49,057 bases of DNA, taken from positions 1-49,057 of the forward strand of contig CALXZR010000059.1 in NCBI GenBank assembly GCA_944393295.1, read 5' to 3'. Source of the stretch: an uncultured Clostridia bacterium. GTDB taxonomy: Bacteria; Bacillota_A; Clostridia; TANB77; CAG-508. The notes beneath the pieces were generated by a model that made no database searches, was not told the origin of the DNA, and was given only the letters and a program-made list of their open reading frames with translations. A program made the translations under genes and the position numbers. This document shows, in pieces, positions 22,001 through 29,852 of the stretch (positions within the stretch are counted from its first letter, which is position 1; the number at the start of each line of letters is the position of its first letter).

Positions 22001-22094
22001 GAGCCACCACCTTTTCCATTATATATATTAGGACACTTCCAACTAAATTCACATAATTGATTTCCTCCATGATTTGAGTGTGAATGGCTTGCAA
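16005..22094 (-). CDS. Giant surface adhesin B2, C-terminal part after a frameshift, SPPTG sorting signal
   Basis: Downstream portion of the paralogue of B1. The frame is open to an ATG at 22094, but its first ~40 residues are an out-of-frame reading of the Cys/His-rich end of the upstream ORF. Homologous sequence starts at about 21985 (GPCPDEDHDNECDYG). Next come a region matching B1 (LEAYGSLW versus LLAYGIKGARW), three DUF11-like modules beginning with sequences like INKHI and IDKYI, SdrD_B-like domains (VWLDKNQDG, FIWDDS), and a C-terminal region related to B1. The end is SPPTG, a hydrophobic segment and a basic tail. Joined with the upstream ORF the gene would encode about 2,430 aa, almost the size of B1. 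No separate ribosome site for this part was identified. Confidence 0.8.
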   Translation of the reverse strand: MQAIHTQIMEEINYVNLVGSVLIYIMEKVVALVDVEVIIQVMNGPCPDEDHDNECDYGKWYHSSGCYTGCGGHSDSHYSMFKCEHGYIKCKAFSWKVSSVNKDHCQDGLEAYGSLWSDTKLYTVDVNVPLTTDLSIYKYIVKVNHTNNEYIFGSSGSEDTSRKYKTNKSSDTVKVERGDTVTYRIDIENKSRFDVRVKVKDYLPSNVEQEKIPSEISASSWITVAAYSTKTFYITLVPNATTGSHTNTIQFITRNDTNPHIEYTYYKGNGPGPIVNLNTRESDSDTYTIKEYQVNINKHITRVEHITNGEGTYDSTANTETNLKTNQTAGTRVNRTDAQNLNDPVYVEYGDRVYYEIDVYNTNGNDYRGTNNSASPYWNPDMIHVNIADYLPDKYSDLQVSVVNAMNSPAINITSKSSTNGGGFTVSDLQVEANSYATIKVSLIVEEVKADTVCGNTARIVGNVNNINDRYIKNNENASRLTSTDYYKLNDYYINIDKYISSYDGLVMHQNNSQKLTNNETSSINTAESVERRGRTDTDKDNNPFMAEKTETLTYSIRLDNKSTNSGTKPATKVRTTDITETLQQGLSFQSVTAKIFKSDGSVRIDNLPVTVTDKGNNVYILSIPDMQGNEYTTLNPGEYIIYYVQVKITESNMYLYNLENKAEITTLTNINDKTKDRVVTEQNKFPIKESREYVKLKDLVIAGKVWLDKNQDGFMTDDETKFKDIVVHLYDAKTDTIVETVRTDENGLYTFGRVYKAETKYDGTKVIGSVEEAPNKKNYQDGTALNSYYVEFEYDGLMYKSTEIYANDSHISESWLPITDSGNYINDSNAYEFKDVREQFNTNYETIGYNVGYKVGEDKNSNTGTTTLEYSKENHESTLLEDRSRLMTARSFIISKDKNKADGTANNTKSLWLYPLSSSDYRLAETEYLKYINLGLEEREDIDISITKDVYQVKTTINGEEVIYDYNQQETNAEYTNDYVIKKAYGIDFYESDYKYRYEQYKNEKVQEYKGPESELNVEVTFKIAITNENIRENEPYRTNKDIPVDITIDELADYYDENFMKYTGEDNNTITIKTKDGDYLKDKEIKIAEAWYKSSEDATESRQLTLSNTSNYNEERDFTADGYNTLYIRGFDDIKIKEGETGYVFVKYVLDKENDTRNLKISDDKENNLGIEGIAEINAYSTWYGEVPEGYTTENPAYEVNYPAGLVDKDSNPGNIGDDNGVSTSSDSNKSADDIALYEDDTYKTGIQMNVKTIENPPTTTPPDEEPPSVETYRVLSGFIWDDSRSESITDSDGNTQYAGNGLYNNNDTKLGEAKSNENVLELLDNSSEYKSIVNRFNDPVAEQNDFVVKDARAQIIEIVKIPENEDTPWEGGTKYYEEVIDANWTTVQETRTDENGKYVLSGFIPGYYIVRFSYGDTTSDEMMTFNGQDYKSTKYTAGVENYTYKPGENEESLDTTKIKEYDTIMEALESENKSDARDDEIDRLNAISYSEIMTNEKADTLKGISIPEGDNQDSRKATLAEKTKMNAETVTFYVKPEKLDDYVENVTYATCTNIPYEKIITRTFNIKNIDFGIEYRPEAEISLNKEIKTIQLVTSDSNVLMKIPFQDVLDADGNVQVNDVTGRILREVDLDNAIGLQNIQFICNNNRLQGFAYINVDDEILQGSKITVEYEFTVENISEIDRISTNLDNLRYKENEVNAIATDSTQRAKYVDENNYLGSETAEKYLYDLVFDKDETYASDDDYRVIEKTMTTGDDNYYGRYLGSTYFTSNISSKDTIVDLKIDKILDYIDTDLSFTAEENIGENHFWTTTTSEELLTGDGINGGLVSKDLFVNVSDNNTNQDLRLVNLKGVAFDTDLISNLAVSMDDRESDTQTDVINKQLSKFLEPKTVNTTAEEYSGEVSLTAEKIISSETDTDNLSFENIAEIIQYTCTSGRRTNFATTIGNVNVKAETGEYLESLIEKDTSATEVITLSPPTGLNRIQNMIVNTVQSSAKVIILVTIIVVIIIATTVSIPIVIKHYKNRPIK

Positions 22095-23298
22095 ATCCTG
22101 GATTTTGATTCTGACAATAATATGTTGTACATCCAGTCCACTCTGTATCTTTTTGCCAAGTAATCTCTACTTGATATCCTTCATATTTTGTTCCGTTACC
22201 TGTTGCGTGAATTCTTTGATATGTAAATTCAATTCTTTCTAATTCATCTGCACTTCCAACTACAGAAATTGGAATTGTAATACTAAATGTTGCACCTGGT
22301 TCTGGAACTGGAAATTCATATCTAGTTCCATTATTTAATACTGCTACGGCTTTTATAATTGTACCTTGCATATCTGCAGATGTACCAAATTTATTTTGTA
22401 GATTTGTATTTCCTGTGCTCCATTCTGGTGCATTAGGATTTGATTCATCTTCATTTCCTACTTCTTGTCCACCAGAATATCCTGTTGGTTCATTAAATTT
22501 ATAATCTACTGCTCTTACATAATTGCTCATCTCAAATGGGCCTACTACATAATTACTTCCACTTTTTACTGTACCTACATTTTGATCTGGTGTTACATCT
22601 ATATTCGGTCTATTCATTGCTGCATCATAATAAGAATCATATGCATCCATTGCAGCTTTTAGTGGATTGCTTTCTCCTGCTCCTAGCTGACCATAATGAT
22701 ACCAAATTGCATGTTGTAGAGGGTCATTTGTATATCCTGTACTTGCTCTTTGTGCTGCAGTTTGTTTATATCTAGCAAGTACAAAAGCAATTCCTCCACT
22801 ATAGCTTTGTGGTATCTCTGTATAATGGAAATTTGAATAACTTTTTCTCTCTCCTACTTCTGAATCCTCTTCTTTATGATCTGTTCTTATTGTTGTTCCA
22901 ATTGCTGGAGTTTTTATATCCCAACCACCATTATAATTTACTGATGCTAGTCCACTTGTATTCATATGGTCATAATTACCTTGAAATCCATCTATATTTG
23001 ATGTAGTAGCATAAGCTGTACCATGCTGTACACAAAAGTAATTTGGATTTTTATTAAAGGTTGAGCTATTAATAGGGCTAGATGAGCTCCATGGAATACC
23101 TTGTAACATTTGTTGTAAGTTTGCTGTTATTCTACTTAATTGTTCACTATCTAAGCTTTCAATTGCATTTGCTTGATTATTATTTTCTTCTGTTCCATCT
23201 TGTGCTAATACTACAGTATTTTGGAAAATATATACCGCAAAACTTACCATTACAATTAAAATTATTAATAGTTTTATAAACTTCATTTTATTCTTCAT
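21949..23298 (-). CDS. Thioester-domain N-terminal part of adhesin B2 (split by frameshift)
   Basis: Upstream fragment of B2, 449 aa. It has a signal peptide, then a clear thioester domain: Cys89 in NYFCVQHG and Gln195 in PLQHAIW, the pair that forms the internal Cys-Gln bond used by such adhesins to attach covalently to host amines. A beta domain matching B1 (GPFEMSNYVRAVDYKF versus GPFSVDYVESKV) follows. The reading frame then enters a Cys/Gly/His-rich loop and stops at 21949. The frame open from 22094 continues the protein in the +1 frame. The ATG at 23298 is chosen over a GTG at 23307 because AAGGGGGTG is 6 bases ahead. A2 stops 13 bp upstream, so the two genes form one operon. Confidence 0.85.
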   Translation of the reverse strand: MKNKMKFIKLLIILIVMVSFAVYIFQNTVVLAQDGTEENNNQANAIESLDSEQLSRITANLQQMLQGIPWSSSSPINSSTFNKNPNYFCVQHGTAYATTSNIDGFQGNYDHMNTSGLASVNYNGGWDIKTPAIGTTIRTDHKEEDSEVGERKSYSNFHYTEIPQSYSGGIAFVLARYKQTAAQRASTGYTNDPLQHAIWYHYGQLGAGESNPLKAAMDAYDSYYDAAMNRPNIDVTPDQNVGTVKSGSNYVVGPFEMSNYVRAVDYKFNEPTGYSGGQEVGNEDESNPNAPEWSTGNTNLQNKFGTSADMQGTIIKAVAVLNNGTRYEFPVPEPGATFSITIPISVVGSADELERIEFTYQRIHATGNGTKYEGYQVEITWQKDTEWTGCTTYYCQNQNPGFASHSHSNHGGNQLCEFSWKCPNIYNGKGGGSCGCGGHHTSHERSLSR

Positions 23299-23311
23299 TT
23301 TGCTCACCCCC

Positions 23312-26300
23312 TTACTTATAAACTTTCTTTTTGTTTATTTTTGGAATTTTCAGTTTTCCAATATATATGCAATATCCCATTCCTGCACATATTGCTATTA
23401 TTGTAATTGTACTTATTATTCCTACTGCTCTACCTGTTGCTACAGATAAAGATGTATTTTGAATACTTACATTATTATCTGTGTTTTCATTTAAATTCGT
23501 ATTACTATAGCTACTAACAATTTCAACTTTATTGCTTACGAAACCAGTATTTTCTTCTGTCATTTGTTTACTTAAAACTAATTTTATCTCTCGTTTTTCT
23601 CCTGGTTTTAAACTTGTATTGTCTAAATTCTTAGTATATAGATTTCCATCATTACCTAAATACCAAATAGAATTTTCTTCTTCATTAAAAGTTAAACCAC
23701 TCTCTAGGTAGTCTACCAATCTTTCAACATATCCTTCTATGTTTCCAACATTTTCAACTACAATTGTATATTCTAGGTCTACTTTTGCATATTTAAGTTC
23801 ATTTGCTCTTATTTCTACTTTTGCAATTTCTTTATTGTCAAAATCGTATTCTTTTATCTCATCTCTTACAGTTACTGTTGCATGAGATATATATTTGTTT
23901 ATTTTTAGATCAAATATATTACTTGTTATTAGTCCTATATCTATATTGGCTACATCTCCATTAACTGTGATTTGATCTGTTATTGCCAACTCTGAACTAC
24001 TATTTAATGTAACATCTGAGTTTACATCTTCTGCTGTTCCATTTTTTCTATAAATTGTTGGTTCATATATATTTGTATCATATTCAAAAGTAATAATATA
24101 TCTTCCAACACTTACATTTCTAAAAGTATATTCTCCATCATTTGAAGTTTCAGCAGTTTGAACTATTTTACTATCTTGTACACTTATTAAATTTGCTTTT
24201 ACTCCTTCTAATTTAGCTTCTTCTTCGTTTCTTACACCATCTTTATTTTCATCTATCCAAGCTAAACCACCGATAGTATATACTTGTTCTTCGCTATTGT
24301 TTTGATTATTATTTGTGTTTTCTCCATTATTTGTATTACTATTAGAGTTATTTGAATTATTTACATTTTGATTTGTATCATTTCCAGTATTTGAATTATT
24401 TGAGCTATTGTTAGAATTATTTTCTTGATTGTTATTGTTATTATTTTCTTGCCCAGATATAGATTCTTTGTCTGCATTTGCTTTATCTTCTTCATTTTGT
24501 TTATTTTGTTCATCTTCTGCTTCTGCCTGGTCAATAGCTTCTTGCTCTGCTTCGGTTAATTTATCATTTATAACCATGAATTCAACTTTATCTAGAAGCA
24601 TATCGTCTTGATATTCATTTGTAAGTTTTGGTTGTAAAGATACATTTGTATTTTCGCTACCACTTATATTTTGTGCTTCTAGAGTAATGTTAATATTAAT
24701 TGTACTTCCTATAGGTAATATTGGAAGTGTTGTGTCTATTTTTCCTGTACCATTTCCATTTGCAAGTATACCAGATAAATCTCCATCATATGTTACTTTT
24801 TTTACTTTCAAAACATCTGGTATCTCTAATTCAAATGTACTATCTACTGCACTACTTGCTCCTTCATTTTTTACTTTAACAGATATAGTAAAACTTTCCT
24901 CTTCTTTTACTTGTTTATTTAAAATTGTATTAGTTTGACTAGCTGTTAAATATGATTTAACAATTTTTTGTGGTATTGTTGTACTATATTCAGTTTCTAT
25001 GCCATCAGCAGTTAGTTCAAAATAGCAATCAATATTTTCTGATCCTGTTGGAATATTTACTGCTCTTAGTATTACATCTAAAGTAAATGAACCATTTGCT
25101 TCTATATCACCTAATTCAAAATATACTAACTGATTTGTTTCATCATAATTTACATAAGTATTTTCTCTACTACTTTCACTTGATACATAAGGTAAATATT
25201 TACTTGTATGTAAAATTGCTTTTACATTTTTTAAATCTTTACCAGAATTATTTAAAACTTGTAAATTAAAGTTTGAATCATAATCAATTCCTAATTCTCT
25301 ATCATATTTTATAGAGAATATTGAAATAAAGCTTGATTTCTTTATTTTATTTCTAACAGTATTTGTTTCTAGAGTAGTTCCAAAAGTTGTACTTTCTATC
25401 TTTGCTTGTACATCAATCCAAATTTCTGGAACTTCTTCTACATAAGTTTTATTTCCATCTACATCTTCATAATAATAACCATTATCATCACTTCCAGAGT
25501 TAATTCCTAAAGTAGAAACATATTCTTCTAATGTAGGTAATTCTTTAGCTTGAAGATAGAATTTTACTTCTTTTATTTCTCCTGCTGATACTGTTCCTAT
25601 TGCCAACTCTAAAGAATTTTTATCTGTTGTTGAAAATCCATAGTCACCATTATTTCCAGAAGTACTTCCTTGTTCTGTATGACTTGCATATCTTGGTACA
25701 TCTACTTTAGCTACAACATTTTCTGCATCTACACTTCCTACATTATTAACAAATATTGTATATTCTAATCTTTTTCCTTCTAAAATTTCTTCTCCATCAC
25801 CAATGTCTACACTTAAACTTGCTTCTAATTTTGGCCCAGCTTCTGTTGTTAAACCAACTTTATCTGCTGTTGAACTCTCGTAAACGATAGCAACATCTGA
25901 ATTGTTATTGTAGTAGGCTGAGAATGTTCCATATATTCCAGCTTCATAAGGTAAATTTTCTGGAATTTCAAAATCATAAGTATATCTTAATACATCACCT
26001 GCTTTTACAGTTCCATCTACTACTATTAAATATGATTTTATTTCATTTATATTTGCTACTTCTTGTGTCCAGCCATTAGATACATCATTTAAATTTTTAT
26101 TTGCATCTGGATTTGTAGAATAATAAATTGTAGAACTTACACTATTATTATTATCTGCTTTAATTATGTCCTTCATAACAGTATCTGTTGTTGTTCCTAG
26201 TTCTTCATTATTAGTTACCACTTTATTTCCTTTAAAAGGTATTCTACCTACTAAAGTAACATCTGTACAATCATTTCCTGTATTGTTTAAAGTTGTAAGT

Positions 26301-28972
26301 TGCATTTGAGCAATTTGTGAAGCTTTTTCTCTACTTATCTCTTTTGTAATAGTTCCTTGTTTTACTGATTTTACTTCACTTGAATTTCCATCATAGTTTT
26401 TAATTGTATTAACTGCTACCATTCCTGTTGGTGCTTGATATTCAAATACTTCAACATCAAAACCGTTAGTAGCTTTTATAATATCACTTGGAGTTTGTTT
26501 ATTTATACTCCATTTAGTTTGAGATTCATAATTTGTTACTGCTTCATTGCAATAATATAATTTTATTTGGTCTTCTTTTTTAGGTGTTACTTCGTCTACC
26601 ACAATTTTGCAGTTAATTATTATGCTTGTACTATTTAATAATTCTCCATCACTAAAAGCTTTTTGTGTTCCCTGCAATTCTACTCTTAGTTTTACATTTC
26701 CATCTCTTGTATCTGTTTGGAAATCTCCTACTCTTAACCCATTTTCATATAATAAGTTCATACTTTGTATTTCAACACTTTTTATGTAATTAGGAAATAC
26801 AATTTCAAAATATGGATTTTTGTATAAATCACTTGTTTCTTGCTCATTATTTAATTCTATTTTTATTTCTACGTTTTCATTTTCTTGAATAGTTGTTAAA
26901 TAATCTTTATTAATAGATATTTTTGCTCTTGTGTAACTTTCTGAAAGTGATTTTTCTGTTTCTAATTCCTTTAGGCTAAAAGTTTCTTCTCTACCTGTAT
27001 ATTTTACATAAGCTCTTACACTGCTTTTAATTGTTTTAAATTCACTAAATTCTGCTGCAGTATAAGCACTCTTTCCTATTACTTTTACAAATTCTATTGT
27101 TATATTTCCATTTGCACCAATTGAATTAATTCTTACTTGAAGATTCTTTGTATTTTCTGATAATAATATTTTTGCAGTTTCATCTGAATTTGTATTATCT
27201 TTGTTCATTGTATAAAGTATATTTCCATCTGCATCTAATAAATCAATAGTATTACCTTGCTCTAAAATATTTCTAATTTCTTGATAGTTAAAGTTTACTC
27301 CTTTATACATTACATCATTATCTGCACTAAATTCATTTCCATCTTTATCTAAGTAAGTTTCTTTTGTTCCACTAACAGTAATATTTTCTAGCATATCACT
27401 TGTTAGTATGTTTAAATTAACTATTGTTTTAAATTCTGTTTCATATTGTGTTTCAGAATAATAGTTAGCATTAATTGTTCCTTTATTTATTCTATCTTCT
27501 GTTGTACCAACTGAATATGTAATTAATTCACCAACATTAATTTCTTGTTCTTGTTCTGTTTTTATAGATTTTTCTTGAGTTTTGTTTTCTATTCCGCTAT
27601 ATTCTTCTACTTTTACAACTATATCTTTTCCAAGTTGTACATTTGGATCTTCTATATAATCTTCATATCTATATGTAACTACATAAACATCTTCTCCTTT
27701 TGTATTAGTAGCTACTCCATTATTTTCATTTTTTACGCTTATTTCTATAGTTTGTGAATTTTCATCATATTTCCAATTATTCTCAGAGAAATCAACTGCA
27801 CCAAATTCTTCTCCTTTGGTTGCCATTAATTTATTTGCATTTACACTTATTGCTATTGGTAATTTACCTTTTAATTCAGGGACTTGAATTTTAATGTTTG
27901 TTTCTTTAAGTGGTAAATAATTATTATCTGTAATTTCTCTTTTTACAGATATTTGATTTTCAACAATTGTTCCAGTATTCTCTCCTATACTAAATGGAGA
28001 AACTTTTGTATATTCTGAAGCTATTTCAATTTCTTTGCTATATTCCCATCCTAGAGTTAAATCTTCTACTTCTGAAACTTCTATTTCTTCAAGGTCTGTA
28101 TCTATAAAAGTACCTGTTAAACTTACATTTAATTTTTTATATAAATCTTCTATATTAACAGTTTCACCTTGCTTATATTTTATTACAATATTTAATTTCG
28201 TTGCAGTTAAAATATTTTGAAGTGAAATTTCATTTGAAGAAGTAATATTAATTTCACTATTTGCTGTATTGCTTTGCTTTTCTTCATTTGCTTCTTTGGT
28301 TACAGCTTCTATTACTTTTTCTTCATCTATCATTTCATCTTCAACTTCATTTTCTTCTGCAGTTTGAGTATTGTCAGTAGCAGTTTCATTAGTATTTGTA
28401 TTTTCTTCTACTACATTTGAAACTTCTTCATTTACACTATTATTTTCTGTAACTTGATTTTCATCTTCTGAAAATCCTACTGTATTTTGACTTGACGTAT
28501 TTTCTGAATTGCTAGTCTCAGTTGTAAGATTTTCTTCATTAGAAGTGTTACTATCATCTGCTGTAAAATCTGTAGAAGCTTTCAAATTAGTATCTACACC
28601 TTTACTTAATTGCTGCATTGCAATTGTTTGCTCAGCTTCTTCTCCCTCTTTAGTAACAGATACAATTTCAAAATTACTGTTATCACTATTTTCCAAATCT
28701 AATTTTAAAATCGCATCTTGTAAAAGCCCATCCACTTTTGGGTTTAATTCCGTTGTTATAACAACTTCTTTATTTACATCTGATAGTTTTTCTGTTTCAT
28801 TTTCTTTATTATCAAAATAAGCTTTTAATTGTATACTGCTTTTTCTGAAAATACTTGAATTAAAAACAGATGCACCTTCTGTAGCAATGACTTCAATTGA
28901 AAAACCATAGTTTACAAATGTAAGAATAAATATAATTGCTAAAACAATGCATTTCTTCAATGTTTTCTTCAT
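23312..28972 (-). CDS. Large membrane-anchored DUF11/SdrD_B surface protein (A2)
   Basis: First gene of surface operon copy 2, 1,886 aa from the ATG at 28972 (AAAGGG 8 bases ahead; a TTG at 28978 is less likely). Order: signal peptide (about 1-30), an acidic Asn/Glu/Thr-rich linker (about 110-260), long beta-rich and DUF11-like domains with the SESSREN motif shared with A1, an acidic then Asn/Ser-rich linker near residues 1480-1560, an SdrD_B-like domain (LAWIDENKDGVRNEEE), a closing DUF11-like module (LKPGEKREIKLVLSKQMTEE, very close to A1), a membrane segment and a Lys-rich tail. As in A1 the expected sorting motif is replaced, here by LSVATG. It differs from A1 mainly by its longer linkers. 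Role inferred as partner or anchor of B2. Confidence 0.85.
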   Translation of the reverse strand: MKKTLKKCIVLAIIFILTFVNYGFSIEVIATEGASVFNSSIFRKSSIQLKAYFDNKENETEKLSDVNKEVVITTELNPKVDGLLQDAILKLDLENSDNSNFEIVSVTKEGEEAEQTIAMQQLSKGVDTNLKASTDFTADDSNTSNEENLTTETSNSENTSSQNTVGFSEDENQVTENNSVNEEVSNVVEENTNTNETATDNTQTAEENEVEDEMIDEEKVIEAVTKEANEEKQSNTANSEINITSSNEISLQNILTATKLNIVIKYKQGETVNIEDLYKKLNVSLTGTFIDTDLEEIEVSEVEDLTLGWEYSKEIEIASEYTKVSPFSIGENTGTIVENQISVKREITDNNYLPLKETNIKIQVPELKGKLPIAISVNANKLMATKGEEFGAVDFSENNWKYDENSQTIEISVKNENNGVATNTKGEDVYVVTYRYEDYIEDPNVQLGKDIVVKVEEYSGIENKTQEKSIKTEQEQEINVGELITYSVGTTEDRINKGTINANYYSETQYETEFKTIVNLNILTSDMLENITVSGTKETYLDKDGNEFSADNDVMYKGVNFNYQEIRNILEQGNTIDLLDADGNILYTMNKDNTNSDETAKILLSENTKNLQVRINSIGANGNITIEFVKVIGKSAYTAAEFSEFKTIKSSVRAYVKYTGREETFSLKELETEKSLSESYTRAKISINKDYLTTIQENENVEIKIELNNEQETSDLYKNPYFEIVFPNYIKSVEIQSMNLLYENGLRVGDFQTDTRDGNVKLRVELQGTQKAFSDGELLNSTSIIINCKIVVDEVTPKKEDQIKLYYCNEAVTNYESQTKWSINKQTPSDIIKATNGFDVEVFEYQAPTGMVAVNTIKNYDGNSSEVKSVKQGTITKEISREKASQIAQMQLTTLNNTGNDCTDVTLVGRIPFKGNKVVTNNEELGTTTDTVMKDIIKADNNNSVSSTIYYSTNPDANKNLNDVSNGWTQEVANINEIKSYLIVVDGTVKAGDVLRYTYDFEIPENLPYEAGIYGTFSAYYNNNSDVAIVYESSTADKVGLTTEAGPKLEASLSVDIGDGEEILEGKRLEYTIFVNNVGSVDAENVVAKVDVPRYASHTEQGSTSGNNGDYGFSTTDKNSLELAIGTVSAGEIKEVKFYLQAKELPTLEEYVSTLGINSGSDDNGYYYEDVDGNKTYVEEVPEIWIDVQAKIESTTFGTTLETNTVRNKIKKSSFISIFSIKYDRELGIDYDSNFNLQVLNNSGKDLKNVKAILHTSKYLPYVSSESSRENTYVNYDETNQLVYFELGDIEANGSFTLDVILRAVNIPTGSENIDCYFELTADGIETEYSTTIPQKIVKSYLTASQTNTILNKQVKEEESFTISVKVKNEGASSAVDSTFELEIPDVLKVKKVTYDGDLSGILANGNGTGKIDTTLPILPIGSTININITLEAQNISGSENTNVSLQPKLTNEYQDDMLLDKVEFMVINDKLTEAEQEAIDQAEAEDEQNKQNEEDKANADKESISGQENNNNNNQENNSNNSSNNSNTGNDTNQNVNNSNNSNSNTNNGENTNNNQNNSEEQVYTIGGLAWIDENKDGVRNEEEAKLEGVKANLISVQDSKIVQTAETSNDGEYTFRNVSVGRYIITFEYDTNIYEPTIYRKNGTAEDVNSDVTLNSSSELAITDQITVNGDVANIDIGLITSNIFDLKINKYISHATVTVRDEIKEYDFDNKEIAKVEIRANELKYAKVDLEYTIVVENVGNIEGYVERLVDYLESGLTFNEEENSIWYLGNDGNLYTKNLDNTSLKPGEKREIKLVLSKQMTEENTGFVSNKVEIVSSYSNTNLNENTDNNVSIQNTSLSVATGRAVGIISTITIIAICAGMGYCIYIGKLKIPKINKKKVYK
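24285..24450 (-). repeat. Asn/Ser-rich low-complexity linker inside A2
   Basis: This stretch encodes a run dominated by Asn, Ser and Thr (repeats of the NNSN and NTNN kind) between an acidic Gln/Glu segment and the SdrD_B-like domain of A2. A1 has no counterpart of this length, so it is probably a fast-evolving flexible spacer produced by slippage of AAT/AGT codons. Confidence 0.7.
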
Positions 28973-29045
28973 TTTCAAATCCCTTTCTTCTCTTTAGTTT
29001 GTTCTTTAATTAGGCACTTCTTTACCTAATTTATAAATATATATA

Positions 29046-29051
29046 ATTATA
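29046..29051 (-). promoter_or_regulatory. Possible -10 box of surface operon copy 2
   Basis: A TATAAT hexamer on the minus strand lies about 75 bp before the A2 start. No convincing -35 was found at 16-18 bp. Beyond it, 28979-29286 holds only A/T-rich intergenic sequence and the promoter of the small-protein operon on the other strand. Confidence 0.3.
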
Positions 29052-29249
29052 CTAAAACATTTTTTTTAATTTGTACATAGCCAAAATTTGCCATTTTTCA
29101 ATTATTACAGACATTTTTTTATTTTTTAGCTACGGAACATTAAAATCTGTTCCAAATTTTTTCAATATTAAATTTTTATTACTTTTGTGTATCTATCTTT
29201 TATCTATTCAAATAAATATTTACTTTTATTCAACTTTTTTAGTATTTTG

Positions 29250-29258
29250 CATATAGTA
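29250..29258 (+). promoter_or_regulatory. Possible sporulation-type (sigma E/K) -10 element
   Basis: CATATAGTA matches the CATAnnnTA form of a mother-cell sigma-K -10 element, with an AC dinucleotide 15 bp upstream. It would start a transcript about 20 bp before the first small ORF. A sigma-A reading (TTCAAC, 17 bp, TATAGT) is also possible. Weak evidence. Confidence 0.3.
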
Positions 29259-29286
29259 TATTAGAATATCTTAGGAGGGAAAGTAT

Positions 29287-29418
29287 ATGAATAATTTAGA
29301 TATAAATCAACTTTTAGCAATGATTTCTAAAATGGATAAAGCGGAATTAGAAAAGAATATTAATAAAGCTGAGCAAATCTTAAGAAATAGTGATATCAGC
29401 AAGAAAAACAATAATTAA
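29287..29418 (+). CDS. Small protein of unknown function (43 aa)
   Basis: A 43-residue ORF beginning MNNLDINQLLAMISKMDK and ending in a Lys/Asn tail. AGGAGG lies 8 bases before the ATG, which is strong support for translation of so short a gene. It is predicted to be helical and soluble. It is followed 23 bp later by a second ORF with its own AGGAGG site, so the two are probably co-transcribed. The opening DINQLLA resembles DINQIL in the next protein, suggesting they belong to one small family or share a partner. Function unknown. Confidence 0.7.
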   Translation: MNNLDINQLLAMISKMDKAELEKNINKAEQILRNSDISKKNNN

Positions 29419-29441
29419 TAATTAGTTTTAGGAGGTTTAAA

Positions 29442-29852
29442 ATGAATGAAGATTTATCTAATGTTATGAATCAGTTTTCTAATATTTTAAAGGAAAAAAA
29501 TATAGATATAAACCAAATCTTAAATAAAGTTTCTGATAATCCTTCTAATAGTTCATCTAATAGCAATACAAATACCTCAGATAATCAAAATTCATTTACC
29601 TCTAATATTACAGGTGAATCAGATTTTAATTTAGATATTGAAACTATATTGAAAATTAAAAATATTATGCAACAAATGAATCAAAAAAATGTTCCTAGAA
29701 ACAATCTATTAAATTCCTTAAAACCTTTTTTGCGTAAGGAGAAGCAGGAAAAGCTAGATGAGTACATTAAATATGCAAATCTTTTAAACTTATTAGAACT
29801 CTTTAATTCAAAAGGGGGCGACAATTCTAATGAGAATAAATCAATTAATTGA
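29442..29852 (+). CDS. Conserved-looking small soluble protein (136 aa), unknown function
   Basis: A 136-aa protein with a helical N-terminus (NVMNQFSNILKEKNIDINQIL), a Ser/Asn-rich central linker (about residues 30-60), and a helical C-terminal half containing NLLNSLKPFLRKEKQEKLDEYIKYA, which looks like the conserved core. Small clostridial proteins with a similar LKP-x-L core are familiar, but no function can be assigned. The start is supported by AGGAGG 7 bases upstream. Its 3' end overlaps the next ORF by 23 bp, indicating an operon. Confidence 0.75.
   Translation: MNEDLSNVMNQFSNILKEKNIDINQILNKVSDNPSNSSSNSNTNTSDNQNSFTSNITGESDFNLDIETILKIKNIMQQMNQKNVPRNNLLNSLKPFLRKEKQEKLDEYIKYANLLNLLELFNSKGGDNSNENKSIN

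Noticed and set aside
29071..29256. Plus-strand hydrophobic 61-aa frame before the small-protein operon
   Set aside because: No ribosome site, composition expected from translating T-rich intergenic DNA, and it covers the likely promoter.
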